Below, piece by piece: positions 43,026 to 52,669 of a stretch of DNA of 64,000 nt; the first letter of the stretch is position 1; each line of letters begins with the position of its first letter. Source of the DNA: Bacteriovoracaceae bacterium UBA3083 (lineage in GTDB: Bacteria > Bdellovibrionota > Bacteriovoracia > Bacteriovoracales > Bacteriovoracaceae); assembly GCA_002366565.1 (NCBI GenBank), contig DFBJ01000013.1, positions 620,001 to 684,000 of the forward strand. The letters are read 5' to 3'. The position numbers and the translations under genes were made by a program. The notes beneath the pieces are model-generated. The model was not told the origin of the DNA. It did not search any database and saw nothing but the letters and a program-made list of their open reading frames with translations.

Positions 43026-44624
43026 CTACACCTTAGTATTTACTAAAATTGAAGTATCTTTAGAAACTTTTTCTTCCGTCAATGATTTATAATGAACTAA
43101 TTTATCTTTAAGTCTCTGGCTATATGTAATCAAATGAAGTGCTGCGCCTGCATCTTCCCGATCGGGCATCGACATAATTTTGAGAATACTTTTATTATGT
43201 TTTATTAAATCTACTTGAAAATCTGAGAACTTCTTCTTCATTTCACTTTTCTCAATTGACTCATGTTCTTCTTTTGATATTTCTTCAAAAAGGGAAAGTG
43301 TTTCACTTGAGATTTCTCTAACGATGAGAAGAATATCGCTCTTAAGTTCAATATAGTTCTCATCTAAAGTATCTTTTATACTTGTTATATCTCTTACAGA
43401 ATCATGTATTTGGAATAGATATTCATATCTAGACATTATCCTAACAAGTGAAGAGACTTCACTCTCTACACTACAGCTTCCTATAAATGAGGAGAAAAAT
43501 CCTAAGAGCTCAGATCTAAAGAATTCAAAATATTCAATTCTCTTTTTAGATGCTTCATAGACACCTTTGTAATTACTTTCAATACTAAGAGTAACAAGAT
43601 TATATGTTTCTTGAATAAACGAATATGCATAAGATAAATTTGATTCTAACTTATTTTCTATGACTGAGAAGTCTTCCTCTGCGTTAAAGAAGCTTAAATC
43701 AACTCTCTCAAAGTCCATTTTCCCTTCTCCCATAATTTTATCAATCAAAGATGTAAAAGGTCTTAAGAAAAATAGAAAAGCTAAACTTGAAATTAAATTA
43801 AAGCCTAAGTGAAAGTTTGCGAGAGCTATAGCTGGATCATCAGAGAACAATGGAAGATCTCTTCCCCATAAGATAACGATGGGAAGAAATAGTAGGACAC
43901 CACCAAGGTTAAAAAAGAAGTGTGCTAAGGCCGTCTTCTTTGCTGCAATATCCATATTAATGATTGAAATGAGGGCCGTTACTGTTGTTCCAATATTTGC
44001 CCCCATTAGAACAGGTACTGCGTTCTCTAAACTCATCAGTCCTTGCTGTGTGAAGATTATTGCCAGTCCTGTTGTCACAGAACTAGATTGTACGATAGCA
44101 GTAATTAATGCTCCTACAAGAACTCCAAGAAAAGCATTTTGAGGTTGAGTTAGAAATTCTATTAACCTTACGTCACTCTGAAGAGGCGCAAGAGCGTGAG
44201 AAATTAGATTTAAGCTAAAGAAAACAAATCCAAAGTAGAATAAAGACTTAGCAAATATTGAATACTTTGACTTAATAAATGAAAGTAGAAATCCAAGTAT
44301 TATAAATACAGGCGCGAAAGCGGTTAATTTGAACGCAACTAATTGAGCAGTAAAAGTTGTTCCTATATTTGCTCCAAAAATAATACTTACACTATTTTTA
44401 AAAGAAATCACTCCTGCATTCACCAAGCTTATTGCAATAATTGAAGTTGCAGAACTAGACTGAATAAAAGCTGTTACAACGGCTCCGATAATTAGACCAA
44501 TCCCTGGAAACTTGGTGGCCTGGCCCAAGAATTTTCTAAAACTTTCCCCAGTTATTCTTTGTACTTCTTTTGAAAAGTTTTCAAGTCCAAATACAAATAA
44601 GATAATACTTGTAACTGAAGCCAA
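43026..44624 (-). CDS. Na+/phosphate cotransporter family protein with PhoU-like tail
   Basis: The 532-residue protein has two inverted Na/Pi repeats, each with a QSSS motif (AFIQSSSATSIIAISLVNAG and VQSSSVTTGLAI) and NIGTT (FGANIGTTFTAQ, MGANIGTTVTAL). Residues about 340-520 form a helical, charged PhoU-like domain. The TTG start at 44624 has no ribosome site and begins almost inside the first helix; the frame is open for seven more codons upstream (to 44648) with no standard start, so the N-terminus is uncertain. Confidence 0.85.
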   Translation of the reverse strand: MASVTSIILFVFGLENFSKEVQRITGESFRKFLGQATKFPGIGLIIGAVVTAFIQSSSATSIIAISLVNAGVISFKNSVSIIFGANIGTTFTAQLVAFKLTAFAPVFIILGFLLSFIKSKYSIFAKSLFYFGFVFFSLNLISHALAPLQSDVRLIEFLTQPQNAFLGVLVGALITAIVQSSSVTTGLAIIFTQQGLMSLENAVPVLMGANIGTTVTALISIINMDIAAKKTALAHFFFNLGGVLLFLPIVILWGRDLPLFSDDPAIALANFHLGFNLISSLAFLFFLRPFTSLIDKIMGEGKMDFERVDLSFFNAEEDFSVIENKLESNLSYAYSFIQETYNLVTLSIESNYKGVYEASKKRIEYFEFFRSELLGFFSSFIGSCSVESEVSSLVRIMSRYEYLFQIHDSVRDITSIKDTLDENYIELKSDILLIVREISSETLSLFEEISKEEHESIEKSEMKKKFSDFQVDLIKHNKSILKIMSMPDREDAGAALHLITYSQRLKDKLVHYKSLTEEKVSKDTSILVNTKV

Positions 44625-44913
44625 TATTATTTGAAAATCTTTAATCTTTTACCATCCTTGGTGTTAGCTAAATTTCAAATTTTAAGCCTAGATAAAAAGA
44701 ACAAGCTTCAAGCTTTTTTTGTTTAAGAATTTTCTTTAATTATCAAAGTTCAAACAGGTCCGTTGAAGTCTCATTTTCCAAAACAGTATCCAACCAATGA
44801 ACTTTAAAACAAAAGAAAAACATTTATAAACAAAATACAGGTACAATGTATCAAACTCAATAAAATTCTGATAAAAACATATAGTATAACTACACTGACA
44901 TGGGCATCACTCT

Positions 44914-47553
44914 ATGAATAACTCATTAAAGTACTCAAAACTTTCAACATCCGAGTCTTTAGATCAACTAAATTCAAACTCTTCTAATGGTTTAACTCAT
45001 AAAGAAGCAAAATTAAGACTCCATACTATTGGAAAGAATCTTTTAGAAGATAAGAAAGAAACATCAAAACTTGAAATCTTGATACGACAGCTAAAGAGCA
45101 TAATAGTTCTATTACTTGTTCTTGCAGGAGGGGTTTCCTTTTCCATGGGACACTTAGTTGAAGGTTTTTCTGTACTAGCAGTCCTAATTGTAAATACTAC
45201 TATTGGTTTTATTACTGAGCTTAAGGCAATACGATCAATGGAGGGGCTCAAAAAAATGGGGGTAACCTCTACTACGGTCTTAAGAGATGGTAATCCAAAT
45301 GTTATTGACGCAACCGAGGTCGTCCCAGGAGATATTATTATTCTTGAGGCTGGAGATGTTATTACTGCAGATCTTCGTATTATTGAAGCATCTAAGCTCT
45401 CAGTTGATGAATCTATTCTTACCGGTGAGTCGGTTCCTGCAGATAAGTCAGCAGAGAACATTTCAGAAGACAGAGTTTTAGCAGAAAGAGAAAATATACT
45501 TTTCAGAGGAACCTCTCTTACTAGAGGCTCAGGTAAAGGCTTAGTTTTTTCTACAGGAATGAATACAGAGGTAGGAAAAATTGTAAAAGTCACACAAGCA
45601 ACAGATGATGAGATAACTCCACTAGAAAAAAAGTTAGATAAATTAGGACATCAATTAATTTGGGTTTCAATAATTATTGCGGCACTTGTTGCTATTTCTG
45701 GAATATATTCAGGAAAAGAAATTCGCTTAATGATAGAAACTGCAATAGCCCTTGCTATAGCAACAATTCCAGAAGGTCTTCCAATCGTCGCCACATTAGC
45801 TCTTGCAAAAGGAATGTGGAGAATGGCCGAAAAGAACGCCTTAATAAATAAGTTATCTGCAGTAGAAACTCTAGGTGCCACTTCAATAATACTCACAGAT
45901 AAAACAGGGACATTAACAGAAAATAAAATGACAGTTCGTTCTTATCAGACTGTAAATAATTACTATGAAATAACCAGCGATCCAAATCAAAAAATAGATA
46001 TAGAACTTAGAAAGTGTATTGAAATTGGAATTCTCTGTAACAACTCCTCACAAAGTGATGATGCTCAAAATAATTTTATAGGTGACCCAATGGAGATAGC
46101 CTTAGTTTCTGTATCTAAAAAAGTTGGTATCGACACAGAAAAACTAAAGAAAGAAAATATCGAAATTAAACAGGTTGCTTTTGATAATGAATCTTTAATG
46201 ATGGCAACTTACCACAAACTTAATGACTCATATTGGGTAGCTGTAAAAGGTGCTCCAGAAGTAGTCATTGAGAATTGCAAATATACTATTGAGAATGGAA
46301 AGAGAATAAACTTAACAGAAAAAGAGAAAGCTAATTGGATTGAATTTAACAAAAAAATGGCAGGAGATGGACTTAGAATTCTGGGTCTTGCTTCAAAATC
46401 AATAAGCAACATAGAAGACAGCCCCTATGATCAACTTACTCTCCATGGATTAGTTGGATTAATAGATCCTGCAAGAAAAGACATAAAGGAATCGATAGAA
46501 AACTGTTCTCAAGCAGGAATAACGACAATAATGGTGACAGGCGATCAAGAAGGAACTGCTATAAAGATAGCCAGAGATATAGGACTCGTCCAAGGTTTAG
46601 ACATTAACGTTATTCATGGAAAGAATTTACCACCAAGAGAACAATGGGAAGAAGTGCTAAAACATAAAATATTAACTACAAAGATCTTCTGTAGAGTTAG
46701 CCCTGAGCAAAAGCATTCTCTAGTTAGCTATTTCCAAGAGCAAAACCAAGTTATAGCAATGACTGGCGATGGGGTGAATGATGCCATGGCCCTAAAAAAA
46801 GCCGACATAGGCGTTGCAATGGGAATTCGTGGAACACAAGTTGCAAAAGAGTCTTCCGACATGATTCTACAAGATGATCTTTTTATATCCATTATATCAG
46901 CGATCAAACAAGGTAGAATTATCTATAGTAATATACAAAGATTTGTCATCTACTTACTATCTTGCAATATTAGTGAAATTTTAATTATATCAATAGCTGC
47001 AATGATCAATGCACCTCTTCCTTTAATGCCAATGCAAATCTTATTTTTAAACCTTGTCACGGATGTATTTCCTGCTCTAGCTCTTGGTATGGGAGAAGGT
47101 GATGAATCCTACTTAAAAATTCCACCGAGAAAAAGAAATGAAAATATATTAACAAAAAGTAAGTGGACTCTAATTTCTATATATGGACTTATCATTACGT
47201 CTTGTGTTCTCACAGCTTTCTTCTATACCTTACACACAACAAATAACGAAAAATTTGCATTAACTATTTCATTTCTATGTTTGGGATTAGCCCAAGTATT
47301 TCATGTATTTAATATGAGGTTAAGCCATACATCAGTATTCATAAATGATGTAACTAAAAATATTCATGTATGGGGTGCTGTTGCACTATGTATTGTACTA
47401 CTCGTTGCCTCAGTAAAAATTCCTATGGCAAGAGAAGTTTTAAATTTAGTAGATTTAAATAGCTCACAATGGATCTTTGTAACAATCTTTTCATTAGCAC
47501 CTCTTGTAATTATATCAATGCTCTCTAGATTCAAGTTAGGGATTAAATCTTAG
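44914..47553 (+). CDS. P-type ATPase, probable Ca2+ exporter (type IIA-like)
   Basis: The 879-residue protein has the phosphorylation loop ILTDKTGTLTENKM, the TGES actuator motif (ILTGESVPAD), TGDGVNDAMALKKADIG and GDPME. Ion-site helices look Ca2+-like: M4 IPEGLPIVATLALAKGM, M5 SCNISEILI (Asn and Glu as in SERCA N768/E771) and M6 LNLVTDVFPALALGM (Asn, Thr, Asp). Ten helices are expected in the inner membrane. It is monocistronic. Confidence 0.9.
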   Translation: MNNSLKYSKLSTSESLDQLNSNSSNGLTHKEAKLRLHTIGKNLLEDKKETSKLEILIRQLKSIIVLLLVLAGGVSFSMGHLVEGFSVLAVLIVNTTIGFITELKAIRSMEGLKKMGVTSTTVLRDGNPNVIDATEVVPGDIIILEAGDVITADLRIIEASKLSVDESILTGESVPADKSAENISEDRVLAERENILFRGTSLTRGSGKGLVFSTGMNTEVGKIVKVTQATDDEITPLEKKLDKLGHQLIWVSIIIAALVAISGIYSGKEIRLMIETAIALAIATIPEGLPIVATLALAKGMWRMAEKNALINKLSAVETLGATSIILTDKTGTLTENKMTVRSYQTVNNYYEITSDPNQKIDIELRKCIEIGILCNNSSQSDDAQNNFIGDPMEIALVSVSKKVGIDTEKLKKENIEIKQVAFDNESLMMATYHKLNDSYWVAVKGAPEVVIENCKYTIENGKRINLTEKEKANWIEFNKKMAGDGLRILGLASKSISNIEDSPYDQLTLHGLVGLIDPARKDIKESIENCSQAGITTIMVTGDQEGTAIKIARDIGLVQGLDINVIHGKNLPPREQWEEVLKHKILTTKIFCRVSPEQKHSLVSYFQEQNQVIAMTGDGVNDAMALKKADIGVAMGIRGTQVAKESSDMILQDDLFISIISAIKQGRIIYSNIQRFVIYLLSCNISEILIISIAAMINAPLPLMPMQILFLNLVTDVFPALALGMGEGDESYLKIPPRKRNENILTKSKWTLISIYGLIITSCVLTAFFYTLHTTNNEKFALTISFLCLGLAQVFHVFNMRLSHTSVFINDVTKNIHVWGAVALCIVLLVASVKIPMAREVLNLVDLNSSQWIFVTIFSLAPLVIISMLSRFKLGIKS

Positions 47554-47585
47554 GAATGATGACCTCAACCAGTAGTCATCATTCC
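47553..47585. terminator. Perfect 11-bp hairpin across the ends of two convergent genes
   Basis: GGAATGATGAC (47553-47563), loop of 11, GTCATCATTCC (47575-47585). It covers the last base of the ATPase stop and the last codons of ppc. No T tract follows, so termination function is uncertain. Confidence 0.4.
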
Positions 47586-49913
47586 AGAAGAGATTCCTGC
47601 AACCGTTTTTCTAACGAGAGATTCATCACCATCTCTATTGCCCTGAATCTGTAGAATATTAAGAGGATGTATCATTGATGATCTGAGGCGAATTGAATCT
47701 GCAAGCCATGGTTTATTCCATAATAATACCTTTCGACCTGTTATGAAGAAAAGAAAGTTTTTAACGAGCCTTATTTCTTCTTGAAAGTCTTTGAAAACTT
47801 TTTCTTGCTGAGATTTGCTTAAAGAGCTTTTAGAGAGATAGAGTTTAAAGACACAGAGATCTACCTTACTCATAGTGAAGCCAAGTGTACGTATATATGA
47901 AGAAAAAAGATTACTTGTTTTATAAGATTTTAGTAAAGCTAATGATTTCTTCTTATCTTTTTTAATAATACTCCAAGAACTTCCTACACCCCACCAAGAT
48001 GGAAATAGAATTCTTGTTTGTGTCCAACACAAAATCCAAGGAATTGCTCTAATTGAACTAAAGTCTAATACTCTCCCTTTTTCGGATCCTCTCTTAGAAG
48101 GACGAGACCCTAACTTTAAAACACTTAAATACGAATAAGGTGTCGCAGCAGAAATCATTTCAAAGAAGTCTTCTTGAGATATTTTACTCTTATAATTATT
48201 TGCAACCATTCCAGCAAACTCTTCTACGGCTTTATCGATCTTGATAATTCCTTTCTTAGATTTTACTTGATTGAAGTTTGTTAAAACCTTATCAATACCA
48301 GATAAGGTAACTTCAGAAGATGTAAACGTTCTTTCAACCATCTCACCTTGAATCGTCGCCTTATATAGGACAAGAGCTGACTTAGGCCACCAAGCTGTTT
48401 GTTCCTTAATACTTCCACCACCTCTATCTACAGATCCTCCAGAGCCATGAAAAAAGACTGGTACTAATCCACTTTCAGTAATAATCTCATCCAAACTTCT
48501 CATCGTTCTTGCTATTGCAATTCGACTTGGAAGAACTCCCATCCCCTTAGAAGAGTCGGAGTAACCTAACATTACTTCAAGATGGTTATTCCATAATTGT
48601 TTTGCATGTTTGATATATTCTTTATTATTTAATAACTGACGTATGATACTAGGAGAATCAACTAAGGCCTTAGAAGTTTCAAACAGAGGTATTACAGGAA
48701 TTGATAATCCTCCTAAAGTCCTCTTACTTAATTCAATAGTATTTTCTATATCTTTATATGATTGGCACATACTTATAATTAAACCTTGAGCATAATTACG
48801 AATACTCTCCCCTTTAGCTATTCCAGCAAGTGTTCGAAGCATTCTCTCTATAGCCAAGGGCTTTTTAGATTGTAAAGCTTCAGCAATCACTTCACTATCC
48901 TCTCTCAGCTCTATAGGTATTACTAGACCAGGAAATATTTTTAAAATTGATCTTAACTTTAAAACTCTCGGGCTTATCGATCCTATCGTCTCCAAATAAC
49001 AACTTGATAGGATCTCTAACTGAGAACTAAATGAACCCACTATCATTGCATCTTCAGGTGCAATATGAGAGAGCTTATCCAATACCTCAAAAAGTTTTCT
49101 GCACTTCCTAGTAAGCTCTTTATTTTCAATCATAAGGATATCTGTTTGAAGCTTATTCATAATTTCTCTAATTGCTACGACAAAATTATTCCTTGATGAT
49201 TGTAAACACTCAAGCATCACTTTTTCGTCCACACCTGGGTGTCCATCCTTATCTCCACCAACCCAAGTTCTAACTCTAATGCGTCCAAGATCTCTATCTG
49301 CCCTTAAAAGAGTATCGAAGATATCTTGTCTAAAAATTATTGAAAATAAATGCCTAGCTTCATCTAAAACCTCTGGTTTCTTATGTCTGGTTATAGGAAG
49401 GTGCCATGCAACTTTTAAGTTATGCTTAATAATAGATTCTAAATATTTCTGCTCAGCAGTCTTCTCCAAGATATTAACTAAAATTTTCTGAATTCGAGTA
49501 AAGAGTTCTATATTCTCAGGCGTACGTGCCTCTGTGGGATGTGCAGTTAGAACATATACCATTGTGCTATCTTGTTTAGAAAAAGACGCTATAGGCGTCT
49601 CATGCATTCGTAATCGATAAGTTCTATATGCAGCTTCGCATGTATTAATTAGCTCCAACATTAAAGTGTAAGAGTGAGCTATAATATGTTTGTTATTAGT
49701 ATTTTCTTTATCAAGCCTCCTAAACTGCTTTTGGAGTATTTTATTCTTTCCTTCAATACTCGATGATCTATAAGAAACCATCTCTTTTCGAATCTCATCT
49801 ACTTTATTAAAAAGCTTATCTCCGGCTTCTTCTTTTATGACATCGCCCAATATCGCGACAACATGACTAACAAGCTTTTTAAGTTCCAAAGGGAGTTTAT
49901 GTTCAGTTTCCAT
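47565..49913 (-). CDS. ppc: Phosphoenolpyruvate carboxylase, divergent
   Basis: The product has about 782 residues from ATG 49913 (GAGG nine bases upstream); an ATG at 49928 adds five. PEPC motifs are present: VLTAHPTEARTPEN (catalytic His), WVGGDKDGHPGV, ELREDSEV, MLGYSDSSKGMGVLPS, VDRGGGSIKEQ, GSRPSKRGSEKGR, SIRAIPWILCWTQTR and the C-terminal VAGISSGMMTTG. The glycine loop reads FHGSGGSVDRGG where E. coli has FHGRGG, so the arginine equivalent to R581 is Ser (residue 496 counting from 49928). It is about 100 residues shorter than the E. coli enzyme (883). It forms oxaloacetate from PEP and bicarbonate, if active. Confidence 0.85.
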   Translation of the reverse strand: METEHKLPLELKKLVSHVVAILGDVIKEEAGDKLFNKVDEIRKEMVSYRSSSIEGKNKILQKQFRRLDKENTNNKHIIAHSYTLMLELINTCEAAYRTYRLRMHETPIASFSKQDSTMVYVLTAHPTEARTPENIELFTRIQKILVNILEKTAEQKYLESIIKHNLKVAWHLPITRHKKPEVLDEARHLFSIIFRQDIFDTLLRADRDLGRIRVRTWVGGDKDGHPGVDEKVMLECLQSSRNNFVVAIREIMNKLQTDILMIENKELTRKCRKLFEVLDKLSHIAPEDAMIVGSFSSQLEILSSCYLETIGSISPRVLKLRSILKIFPGLVIPIELREDSEVIAEALQSKKPLAIERMLRTLAGIAKGESIRNYAQGLIISMCQSYKDIENTIELSKRTLGGLSIPVIPLFETSKALVDSPSIIRQLLNNKEYIKHAKQLWNNHLEVMLGYSDSSKGMGVLPSRIAIARTMRSLDEIITESGLVPVFFHGSGGSVDRGGGSIKEQTAWWPKSALVLYKATIQGEMVERTFTSSEVTLSGIDKVLTNFNQVKSKKGIIKIDKAVEEFAGMVANNYKSKISQEDFFEMISAATPYSYLSVLKLGSRPSKRGSEKGRVLDFSSIRAIPWILCWTQTRILFPSWWGVGSSWSIIKKDKKKSLALLKSYKTSNLFSSYIRTLGFTMSKVDLCVFKLYLSKSSLSKSQQEKVFKDFQEEIRLVKNFLFFITGRKVLLWNKPWLADSIRLRSSMIHPLNILQIQGNRDGDESLVRKTVAGISSGMMTTG

Positions 49914-50138
49914 ACGAGTAGTCCTCATCTATAAATAAATTTTACTCCTACAATGTTAATAAATATGGCCATCACTCTCAACAAGAAAAGAATAATCACA
50001 TAAGCAGCTGTAATTAAAGAGGTCAATATTCAAAATAACTGGAAAAGACGAAGGTTCAGTGACCGTACAATTAATAGACATATCTATAAGTCTTACAAAT
50101 TAAACTCCAATTTTTTGTATTTACTGTATTTTACTCTC

Positions 50139-50951
50139 ATGCAAAAAATCCCAATCTTAATATTCTTCTTACTTCAACTACAGAGTGCTCTTGGAAGTGC
50201 TGAAGTTAATGATGTAGCGGTTAGTTATTATTCAGGTCGAAGTAGTAGCAGTACAAACTGCTCAGGGTCTTTTGTTACAAGTAATTCAAAAAGATATTTT
50301 ATAAGTGCATCCCACTGCTTTAAGGATCTACCTAAAAAGAAGATACATACCTATATATATAAACATAGAAGCAATAAAAGAGATCGCTCTTCAAAAGTGA
50401 GTATAGACTTTTCAAAAGAGCATTACTTTAATCGAGCTGGAGACACCGTTTTTAAGGAAATTCCTCAATCAACTAGGCTAAGAACAAATGAATTGATCTT
50501 AAGTAATAAACTACCTTCACTTGGTGATCAAATAAGCGTTCTAGGCTATCCCATTAAAAAGTCTAAAAGAATTGCAACGAAGCTAAGCTGTATTTTTTTA
50601 GGTTCAACAGTGTATCAAACACCAGTCAATCCTAAAGGGATCGGAAGAATTTTAAAGTGTAAAACAAGTTTAAAATCTGTTATTGGAATTAGTGGTGGCC
50701 CTGTCATAAATGATGCAGGTGAATTTATTGGAACGACTAGTGCACAAATTCTACCAGCTAAAGACTATGAATTTAAGGGTGAACGCTTTATATATCTAAT
50801 CTACAATGAAGTGACGAGAGAACTCCTTGAGAGTAATAAAATGCAAAGGGTTGTAATTAATTTTATAAAAATGAGTCCTGGAAAGTATATTTTCTTAGAA
50901 GCAGATGAAGCTCTTTATTTAAAACCTTCCATGTATCAAATCAGTAACTAA
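50139..50951 (+). CDS. Exported trypsin-like serine protease, tandem copy 1
   Basis: From ATG 50139 the product has 270 residues; numbering then matches the downstream paralogue exactly (a TTG at 50115 is possible). The signal peptide is QKIPILIFFLLQLQSALGSA. The triad is visible: His59 in ISASHC, Asp102 in RAGDTVF, Ser185 in GISGGPV. Cys41-Cys60 and Cys151-Cys174 are likely disulfides. It is a chymotrypsin-fold (S1-like) periplasmic or secreted protease. It lies 19 bases from its paralogue. Confidence 0.8.
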   Translation: MQKIPILIFFLLQLQSALGSAEVNDVAVSYYSGRSSSSTNCSGSFVTSNSKRYFISASHCFKDLPKKKIHTYIYKHRSNKRDRSSKVSIDFSKEHYFNRAGDTVFKEIPQSTRLRTNELILSNKLPSLGDQISVLGYPIKKSKRIATKLSCIFLGSTVYQTPVNPKGIGRILKCKTSLKSVIGISGGPVINDAGEFIGTTSAQILPAKDYEFKGERFIYLIYNEVTRELLESNKMQRVVINFIKMSPGKYIFLEADEALYLKPSMYQISN

Positions 50952-50970
50952 TCTAGGAATTATAAATCTT

Positions 50971-51765
50971 ATGAAAAAATCCTTTTTCACTATATGCACA
51001 TTCTTACTAGCACTCAACGTGAATGCAAATTTAGATGTTAATGATGTAGCCGTTAGCTATAGTAATGGATCTTTTTTTTCAAAGAGACATTGTTCTGCTT
51101 CATTCATTAGAAATAACTCTAAGAGATACTTCGTAAGTGCCGCTCATTGTTTTCCTAAAGCACCAAATGAGAATATCAAAACTTATATATATAACTCAAA
51201 TAGCTTTGATAAAATTTCAAACAGCAAAGTAAAAGTGAACTTAAAGAAAGGTTATTATTTTAAAAGAAACGGAGATACTGTTTTTCAAGAAATACCTACA
51301 TCTCAAGATATAAAGACAAAAGAGCTAGAGCTTAGCACATCACGTCCTCAAAAGGGTGATTACATATCGGTAATGGGCTACCCATCCATAAAGGGCTATC
51401 TAGTTGCAACAAAATTAGAATGTGAATTCATTGGTTCTGCAGTTTATAATACACCGTTAGTTCCTACTTCAGTAGGACGAATAGCGAAGTGCCAAACAGA
51501 TCTCAAGTCTATTGCTGGAATCAGCGGAGCTCCTGTGCTAGATGAGTCGGGGGATATTTTAGGAACAGTTAGTGCTGAAATGCAGCCCTCATCAGATATA
51601 GTATTTGAAGATGATCGCTTCATTTATATTGTTTATAATGAAATTTCTAATGAACTTCTAGAAAACAGAAGAATTGTAAGAGCTGACTATGATTTTGTAA
51701 TGTTTAATCCAGAAGGCTTTAACTATATTGAGGGTAGAAGAATTTATTCAAGAAACAATGAATAG
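50971..51765 (+). CDS. Exported trypsin-like serine protease, tandem copy 2
   Basis: The 264-residue paralogue of the preceding gene has a signal peptide (KSFFTICTFLLALNVNA) and the same triad numbering: His59 (VSAAHC), Asp102 (RNGDTVF), Ser185 in GISGAPV, where the usual GG after Ser is Gly-Ala. Cysteines 41, 60, 151 and 174 are conserved. Identity between copies is moderate throughout, so the duplication is not recent. Confidence 0.8.
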   Translation: MKKSFFTICTFLLALNVNANLDVNDVAVSYSNGSFFSKRHCSASFIRNNSKRYFVSAAHCFPKAPNENIKTYIYNSNSFDKISNSKVKVNLKKGYYFKRNGDTVFQEIPTSQDIKTKELELSTSRPQKGDYISVMGYPSIKGYLVATKLECEFIGSAVYNTPLVPTSVGRIAKCQTDLKSIAGISGAPVLDESGDILGTVSAEMQPSSDIVFEDDRFIYIVYNEISNELLENRRIVRADYDFVMFNPEGFNYIEGRRIYSRNNE

Positions 51766-51799
51766 ATCCCCTACCCTTTACTTTATTAAAAAAAAGTAA

Positions 51800-52432
51800 T
51801 TAATCGATAAACTTAACCACATCTTCAAGAGGAAATCTCACTTTTGATAGCTCAGCATATTTATCACCTTGAGCCCTAAACCCAACTGGACAAGCAACAA
51901 CAGTAGTAAGACCTTTTTCTTTAAGCCCTAAAATATTATCATATTCAGACTGAACGATACCTTCCATTGGACAAGCATCAATCTCAAGTTCTGCACAAGT
52001 AGTCAAAAAGCTTCCAAGAGCGATATAGACCTGATTCTTTGCCCAAGTAAGAACATCTTCCTTGCTCTTTCCTGAAAGAAAGCCTTTCATCATTTTTGAG
52101 TAACCTTCAAGGTCTTCTACGTTCTGTCCTCGAGTATTTGCTATATCTTGAATATACTTTTCAACATTAGATGCCCCAAAGTCAGTCATTGTACAAAAAA
52201 CAACTTGATGAGAACAATCCACCACTTGCTTTTGATTATAACTTTGCTTTAGAAGCTCTTCCTTAACTTCACTATTTGAAATGATATAAAATGTCCAAGG
52301 CTGTAAACCAAAAGAAGATGCAGCCAGCCTTAGAGACTCAGCAAGGTCTCTAACTTGTTCTTCACTTAGCTTCTTATCTGCATCAAATTCTTTAGTTGCG
52401 TATCTCCACTCTAGCTTTTCAATATGATTCAT
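51800..52432 (-). CDS. Nitroreductase-family NAD(P)H-dependent oxidoreductase
   Basis: The 210-residue FMN enzyme is of the nitroreductase fold: RYATKEFD with the FMN-binding RxxxxxF pattern near residue 10, LAASSFGLQPWTFYIISN, QVYIALGSFLTTCAELEIDACPMEG. It most resembles NfsB/YfkO-type enzymes. It would reduce quinones or nitroaromatics in the cytoplasm. It is monocistronic. Confidence 0.9.
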   Translation of the reverse strand: MNHIEKLEWRYATKEFDADKKLSEEQVRDLAESLRLAASSFGLQPWTFYIISNSEVKEELLKQSYNQKQVVDCSHQVVFCTMTDFGASNVEKYIQDIANTRGQNVEDLEGYSKMMKGFLSGKSKEDVLTWAKNQVYIALGSFLTTCAELEIDACPMEGIVQSEYDNILGLKEKGLTTVVACPVGFRAQGDKYAELSKVRFPLEDVVKFID

Positions 52433-52669
52433 ATTAACTCCCGTATTTTTATTTACACTAATATATAAGCTTAATTTGTAAGCTATATAGTATTAAATTT
52501 ATGACTATTTTCAAAGCTCTGTACAAGTTTTGCCAAAAAAATTATCAAAATTGCCGCTTTATTAGACTGCAGCTATTAAAATGGAATCATTTACACCTTC
52601 TTAAAGATATCTAAGACTTAATGCTCTATCTATGCCATTGTGTTTCAAAAATTAAAATCTGGAAAAACA

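Noticed and set aside
44686..44740. AAGCTT-rich hairpin near the P-type ATPase promoter region
   Set aside because: Short stem with a three-base loop and no gene end on the matching strand close by; I cannot support a function.
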